Part shown: positions 57,101 through 64,000 of the stretch, one piece after another
How the letters are laid out: each line of letters begins with the position of its first letter
How positions within the stretch are numbered: the first letter of the stretch is position 1
Assembly (NCBI GenBank): GCA_019843655.1
Contig: JACDQD010000006.1
Location: 28,448,022 to 28,512,021 of the forward strand
Direction of reading: 5' to 3'
From: Lethocerus indicus
Taxonomy: Eukaryota; Arthropoda; Insecta; Hemiptera; Belostomatidae
DNA: 64,000 nucleotides
The notes under the pieces: generated by a model
What the model was told of the DNA's origin: nothing
The model's input: only the letters and a program-made list of their open reading frames with translations
Databases searched by the model: none
Position numbers and translations under genes: made by a program

Positions 57101-60100
57101 AATCGAAAATTTAGGTTTTTCGAAAATTTTCTCAGATCGGTCCCATATTCCACCCACAAGTGTCCCTAAGTGAGTTACACTTGCCCCTAAAACGGCGGGT
57201 CTAAAATCGAAAATTTAGGTTTTTCGAAAATTTTCTCAGATCGATCCCATATTCCACCCACAAGTGTCCCAAAGTGAGTTACACTTGCCCCTAAAACGGC
57301 GGGTCTAAAATCGAAAATTTAGGTTTTTCGAAAATTTTCTCAGATCGGTCCCATATTCCACCCACAAGTGTCCCTAAAATTCCCTAAAACGGCGGGTCTA
57401 AAATCGAAAATTTAGGTTTTTCGAAAATTTTCAGATCGGTCCCATATTCCACCCACAAGTGAGTTACACTTGCCCTAAAACGGCGGGTCGGAAATCTCAG
57501 AATATTCCACCCACAAGTAATTTACACTTGGTTTTCGAAAATTTTCTCAGATCGATCCAGTGAGTTACACTTGCCCCTACTCTAAAATCGACCCAGATCT
57601 GTCCCAAAGTTACTTGCCCCTAAAACGGCGGGTCTAAAATCGAAAATTTAGGTTTTTCGAAAATTTTCTCAGATCGATCCATATTCCACCCAGTGTCCCT
57701 AGTGAGTTACCCCTAAACGGCGGGTCTAAAATCGATTTTCGAAAATTTTCTCAGATCGGTCCCATATTCCACCCACAAGTGTCCCAAAGTGAGTTACACT
57801 TGCCCCTAAAACGGTCTAAAATCGAAAATTTAGGTTTTTCGAAAATTTTCTCAGATCGGTCCCATATTCCACCCACAAGTGTCCCAAAGTGAGTTACACT
57901 TGCCCCTAAAACGGCGGGTCGGAAATCGAAAATTTAGGTTTTTCGAAAATTTTCTCAGATCGATCCCATATTCCACCCACAAGTGTCCCAAAGTGAGTTA
58001 CACTTGCCCCTAAAACGGCGGGTCTAAAATCGAAAATTTAGTTTTTCGAAAATTTTCTCAGATCGGTCCCATATTCCACCCACAAGTGTCCCAAAGTGAG
58101 TTACACTTGCCCCTAAAACGGCGGGTCTAAAATCGAAAATTTAGGTTTTCGAAAATTTTCTCAGATCGGTCCCATATTCCACCCACAAGTGTCCCAAAGT
58201 GAGTTACACTTGCCCCTAAAACGGCGGGTCTAAAATCGAAAATTTAGGTTTTTCGAAAATTTTCTCAGATCGATCCCATATTCCACCCACAAGTGTCCCA
58301 AAGTGAGTTACACTTGCCCCTAAAACGGCGGGGTGAAAATCGAAAATTTAGGTTTTTCGAAAATTTTCTCAGATCGATCCCATATTCCACCCACAAGTGT
58401 CCCAAAGTGAGTTACACTTGCCCCTAAAACGGCGGGTTGAAAATCGAAAATTTAGGTTTTTCGAAAATTTTCTCAGATCGGTCCCATATTCCACCCACAA
58501 GTGTATTAATGTGAGTTACACTTGCCCTAAAACGGCGGCTAAATCGAAAATTTAGGTTTTCGAAAATTTTCTCAGATCGATCCCATATTCCACCCACAAG
58601 TGTCCCAAAGTGAGTTACACTTGCCCCTGAAACGGCGGGTCGAAAATCGAAAATTTAGGTTTTTCGAAAATTTTCTCAGATCGGTCCCATATTCCACCCA
58701 CAAGTGTCCCAAAGTGAGTTACACTTGCCCCTGAAACGGCGGGTCGGAAATCGAAAATTTAGGTTTTTCGAAAATTTTCTCAGATCGGTCCCATATTCCA
58801 CCCACAAGTGTCCCAAAGTGAGTTACACTTGCCCCTGAAACGGCGGCGAAAATAAAATTTAGGTTTTTCGAAAATTTTCTCAGCGGTCCCACCACCCACA
58901 AGTGTCCCAAAGAGTTAAATCCCTAAAACGGCGGGTCGGAAATCGAAAATTTAGGTTTTTCGAAAATTTTCTCAGATCGGTCCCATATTCCACCCACAAG
59001 TGTCCCAAAGTGAGTTACACTTGCCCCTGAAACGGCGGGTCGGAAATCGAAAATTTAGGTTTTTCGAAAATTTTCTCAGATCGGTCCCATATTCCACCCA
59101 CAAGTGTCCCTAAGTGAGTTACACTTGCCCCTAAAACGGCGGGTCGAAAATCGAAAATTTAGGTTTTTCCAAAATTTTCTCAGATCGGTCCCATATTCCA
59201 CCCACAAGTGTCCCAAAGTGAGTTACACTTGCCCCTAAAACGGCGGGTCGGAAATCGAAAATTTAGGTTTTTCGAAAATTTTCTCAGATCGGTCCCATAT
59301 TCCACCCACAAGTGTCCCAATGTGAGTTACACTTGCCCCTAAAACGGCGGGTCGGAAATCGAAAATTTAGGTTTTTCGAAAATTTTCTCAGATCGGTCCC
59401 ATATTCCACCCACAAGTGTCCCAAAGTGAGTTACACTTGCCCCTAAAACGGCGGGTCTAAAATCGAAAATTTAGGTTTTTCGAAAATTTTCTCAGATCGA
59501 TCCCATATTCCACCCACAAGTGTCCCAAAGTGAGTTACACTTGCCCCTAAAAAGGCGGGTCGGAAATCGAAAATTTAGGTTTTTCGAAAATTTTCGCAGA
59601 TCGGTCCCATATTCCACCCACAAGTGTCCCAAAGTGAGTTACACTTGCCCCTAAAAAGGCGGGTCGGAAATCGAAAATTTAGGTTTTTCGAAAATTTTCT
59701 CAGATCGATCCCATATTCCACCCACAAGTGTCCCAATGTGAGTTACACTTGCCCCTAAAACGGCGGGTCGAAAATCGAAAATTTAGGTTTTTCGAAAATT
59801 TTCTCAGATCGATCCCATATTCCACCCACAAGTGTCCCAATGTGAGTTACACTTGCCCCTAAAACGGCGGGTCGAAAATCGAAAATTTAGGTTTTTCGAA
59901 AATTTTCTCAGATCGATCCCATATTCCACCCACAAGTGTCCCAAAGTGAGTTACACTTGCCCCTAAAACGGCGGGTCGAAAATCGAAAATTTAGTTTTTC
60001 GAAAATTTTCAGATCGATCCCAATTCCACCCACAAGTTCCCAAAGTGAGTCTCACTTGCCCCTAAAACGGCGGGTCGAAAATCGAAAATTTAGGTTTTTC

Positions 60101-62470
60101 GAAAATTTTCAGATCGGTCCCATATTCCACCCACAAGTGTCCCAAAGTGAGTTACACTTGCCCCTAAAACGGCGTCTAAAATCGAAAATTTAGGTTTTTC
60201 GAAATTTTCTCAGATCGATCCCAATTCCACCCACAAGTGTCCCTAGGTTACACTTCCCCTAAAACGGCGGGTCTAAAATCGAAAATTTAGGTTTTTCGAA
60301 AATTTTCTCAGATCGATCCCATATTCCACCCACAAGTGTCCCAAAGTGAGTTACACTTGCCCCTAAAACGGCGGGTCGAAAATCGAAAATTTAGGTTTTT
60401 CGAAAATTTTCTCAGATCGGTCCCATATTCCACCCACAAGTGTCCCAAGTGAGTTACACTTGCCCCTAGGCGGGTTAAAATCGAAAATTTAGGTTTTTCG
60501 AAAATTTTCTCAGATCGATCCCATATTCCACCCACAAGTGTCCCATAGTGAGTTACACTTGCCCCTAAAACGGCGGGTCGAAAATCGAAAATTTAGGTTT
60601 TTCGAAAATTTTCTCAGATCGGTCCCATATTCCACCCACAAGTGTCCCAAAGTGAGTTACACTTGCCCCTAAAACGGCGGGTCTAAAATCGAAAATTTAG
60701 GTTTTTCGAAAATTTTCTCAGATCGATCCCATATTCCACCCACAAGTGTCCCAAAGTGAGTTACACTTGCCCCTAAAACGGCGGGTCGAAAATCGAAAAT
60801 TTAGGTTTTTCGAAAATTTTCTCAGATCGGTCCCATATTCCACCCACAAGTGTCCCAAAGTGAGTTACACTTGCCCCTAAAACAAAACGGCGGGTCGTGA
60901 AAATCGAAAATTTAGGTTTTCGAAAATTTTCTCAGATCGGTCCCTATCCATACCCACCCACAGTGTCCCAAAGTGAGTTACACTTGCCCCTGAAACGGCG
61001 GGTCGGAAATCGAAAATTTAGGTTTTTCGAAAATTTTCTCAAATCGGTCCCATATTCCACCCACAAGTGTCCCAAAGTGAGTTACACTTGCCCCTAAAAC
61101 GGCGGGTCTGAAATCGAAAATTTAGGTTTTTCGAAAATTTTCTCAGATCGGTCCCATATTCCACCCACAAGTGTCCCAAAGTGAGTTGCCCCTAAAACGG
61201 CGGGTCTAAAATCGAAAATTTAGGTTTTCGAAAATTTTCAGATCGGTCCCATATTCCACCCACAAGTGTCCCTAAGTGAGTTACACTTGCCCTAAAACGG
61301 CGGGGTTAAGCGAAAATTTTCTCAGATCGGTCCCATATTCCATTTAAGGTTTTCGAAAATTTTCTCAGATCGGTCCCATATTCCACCCACAAGTGTCCTA
61401 GTGAGTTACACTTCCCCTAAAATGAGTTACACTTGCCCCTAAAATTTAGGTTTTCGAAAATCGTCGGAAATCCAAAATTCGAAAATAGGCGTCTAAAAAG
61501 AAGTGAGTTACACTTGCCCCTATTTTTTGTGCAGATCGGTCCCATTTTGGTTTCAAAATTTAGGTTTTTCGAAAAATTTTCAGATCGGTCCCATATTCCA
61601 CCCACAAGTGTCCCAAAGTGAGTTACACTTGCCCCTAAAACGGCGGGTCTAAAATCGAAAATTTAGGTTTTTCGAAAATTTTCTCAGATCGGTCCCATAT
61701 TCCACCCACAAGTGTCCCAAAGTGAGTTACACTTGCCCCTAAAACGGCGGGTCTAAAATCGAAAATTTAGAAATTTTCTCAGATCGGTCCCATATTCCAC
61801 CCACAAGTGTCCCAAAGTGAGTTGGTTAACTTGCCCCTAAAACGGCGGGTCTAAAAATCGAAAATTTAGGTTTTTCGAAAATTTTCTCAGATCGATTGCC
61901 CTAAGTGAGTTACACTTGCCCCTAAAACGGCGGGTCTAAAATCGAAATTTAGGTTTTCGAAAATTTTCAGATCGATCATTCCACCCACAAGTGTCCCAAG
62001 TGAGTTACACTTGCCCTAAAACGGCGGGTCTAAAATCGAAAATTTAGGTTTTTCGAAAATTTTCTCAGATCGGTCCCATATTCCACCCACAAGTGTCCCT
62101 GTGAGTTACACTTGCCCCTAAAACGGCGGGTCTTGAAAATCGAAAATTTAGGTTTTTCGAAAATTTTCTCAATCGATCCCATATTCCACCCACGTGTCAA
62201 GTGAGTTACACTTGCCCCTAAAACGGCGGGTCTAAAATCGAAAATTTAGGTTTTCGAAAATTTTCTCAGATCGGTCCCATATTCCACCCACAAGTGTCCC
62301 AAAGTGAGTTACACTTGCCCCTAAACGGCGGGTCTAAAATCGAAAATTTAGGTTTTTCGAAAATTTTCAGATCGGTCCCATATTCCACCCACAAGTGTCC
62401 CAAAGTGAGTTACACTTGCCTTAAAACGGGGGTCTAAAAATGGCCATCCCATATTCCACCCACAAGTGTG
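54199..62470 (+). repeat. Large SatB array, about 80 units
   Basis: The 104-bp unit, same orientation as the left blocks, almost all of the aaacggcgggtc subtype with 'gtgagttacacttg'. Scrambled or truncated units cluster at 55255-55410, 55690-55800, 56860-56960, 57360-57730 and 61290-61560. No gene is present; open frames are repeat artefacts. Confidence 0.97.
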
Positions 62471-64000
62471 CCTAAAAACGCTATGGTAATTTGCTATTTT
62501 TCGAGGCCAATTTTGCCCCTAAAATTGCCATTTTTTTCCCTAAACCGCATTTTCGGCCATTTTGTTCCTAAAACCACATTTTTGGGCCATTTTGGTCTAA
62601 AATGCCATTTTTTGTGCTTAAAAACCGTTAATGGGTCAATTTTGCGTCTAAATGCCATTTTTTGCCTAAAAACCGATTTTGGGTCAAATTTGGCCTCTAA
62701 AATGCAATTTTTACTTAAAACCGCATTTTAGGGCCAATTTGCGTCTAAAAATGCAATTTTTGTGCCTAAAAACCGCATTTTGGAAAATTTTGCTTTAAAA
62801 ATGCCATTTTGGCCTAAAACCGCATTTTGGGCCATTTGCGCGTCTATGCCATTTTGTGCCTAAAACCGCATTTTGGGCCAATTTTGCGTCAAAAAATGCC
62901 ATTTTTGGCCTAAAACCGCATTTTGGGCCATTTGCGCGTCTATGCCATTTTGTGCCTAAAACCGCATTTTGGGCCAATTTTGCGTCAAAAAATGCCATTT
63001 TTGAGCTAAAAACGCGTTTTGATTAATTTCGCGTCTAAAAATGGAATTTTTTTACTAAAACCGCATTTTGGGCAATTTGGGTCTAAAAATGCAATTTTGA
63101 CCCTAAAACCACATTTTGAATAATTTTGCGTCTAAAAATGCATTTTAAGCCTAAAAACGCATTTTAGCCAATTTGCGTAAAATGCCATTTTCCAAAAAAC
63201 GCATTTTCAGGCAAATTGCGTCTAAAAATGCCATTTTTTTGCCCTAAAAATCGCATTTTTGGGCCAATTTTAGATCTAAAAATGCCATTTTGTACCTAAA
63301 AACCGCATTTTAGGGCCAATTTGGCGTCTAAAATGCCATTTTTATTGCCAAAACCGGATGTTTGGGCCACTGGCGTCTAAAAATGCCATTTTGTGCCTAA
63401 AACCCGGATTTTGGGCCAATTTGCGTCTAAAAATGCATTTTGTGCCTAAAAACCGCATTTTGGGTCAATTTTGCGTCTAAAAAAATTTTGGCCTAAAATC
63501 GCATTTTGGTAATCAGTTAAATGCCATTTTGTGCCTAAAAACCGCATTTTTTGGTCAGTTTTGCGTCTAAAAATGACATATTCTTGCCTAAAAACCGCAT
63601 TTTGGGCCAATTTTGCGTCAAAAAATGCCATTTTGTTCCTAAAAACCGCATTTTGGGCCAATTTTGCGTCTAAAAATGCCATTTTTGTACCTAAAAACCG
63701 CATTTTTGGGCCAATTTTGCGTCTAAATATGCCATTTTTGTGCCTAAAAACCGCAGTATTGGGGCTAATTTTGGGTCTAAATGTCCATTTTTGTGCCTAA
63801 AAACCGCATTTTAGGGTCAATTTGGCGTCTAAAAATGCCATTTTTGTGCCTAAAAACCGGATTTTGGGCCAATTTTGCGTCTAAAAATGCCATTTTTGTG
63901 CCTAAAAACCGCATTTTTGGTCAATTTGGCGTCTAAAAATGCCATTTTTGTGCCTAAAAACCGAATTTTGGGCCAATTTTGCGTCTAAAAATGCAATTTT
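62471..64000 (-). repeat. SatC array running off the window
   Basis: Same orientation and unit as 20261-22131 and 23349-25204. A short 120-bp duplication is visible ('ccgcattttgggccatttgc' with 'gcgtctatgccattttgtgc' at 62820 and 62921). Continues beyond the right edge. Confidence 0.93.

Overview
The window looks like arthropod (probably insect) nuclear DNA. It has GT-AG introns, one clear run of nuclear-receptor exons, the last exons of a chaperonin gene, non-LTR retrotransposon and mariner debris, foldback DNA elements, and very large satellite arrays. There is no sign of bacterial organisation. All genes I can support are on the + strand. No RNA gene was recognised.

1-12.3 kb: four exons (1944-2036, 10163-10246, 11244-11484, 12038-12291) join in frame to encode the C-terminal ligand-binding domain of an NR2E-type nuclear receptor, best matched to insect dissatisfaction (dsf). 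The DNA-binding domain lies upstream of the window. Its 8-kb intron is packed with GC-rich palindromic foldback elements, jockey-like retrotransposon scraps in both orientations, and G-runs. A 32-bp minisatellite sits right after the second exon, and part of that exon is repeated on the far side of it.

12.3-15.0 kb: downstream of the dsf stop there is a second minisatellite of the same family, again bracketed by a duplicated stretch of local sequence. After it comes AT-rich DNA with a possible poly(A) signal near 14754.

15.0-27.4 kb: satellite blocks. A 104-bp satellite (SatB) alternates with relatives of the 32-bp array (SatA, SatC, SatD), which share a core but switch strand between blocks. 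One composite of about 3.1 kb (SatC plus SatB) starts over a second time.

27.4-53.4 kb: an exon at 27403-27516 encodes the C-terminal part of CCT4 (TCP-1 delta). The next exon supplies the final five residues and the stop, and a further exon carries the poly(A) signal. These two terminal exons sit inside a unit of about 6.4 kb repeated four times in tandem, so CCT4 has four potential, nearly identical 3' ends. Each unit also holds a mariner-type MITE and a pair of inverted arms of about 300 bp.

53.4-64.0 kb: a short SatA/D stretch, then about 8 kb of SatB, then SatC running off the window. Homopolymer lengths vary between otherwise identical repeat units, so copy numbers and frames inside arrays should be treated with caution.
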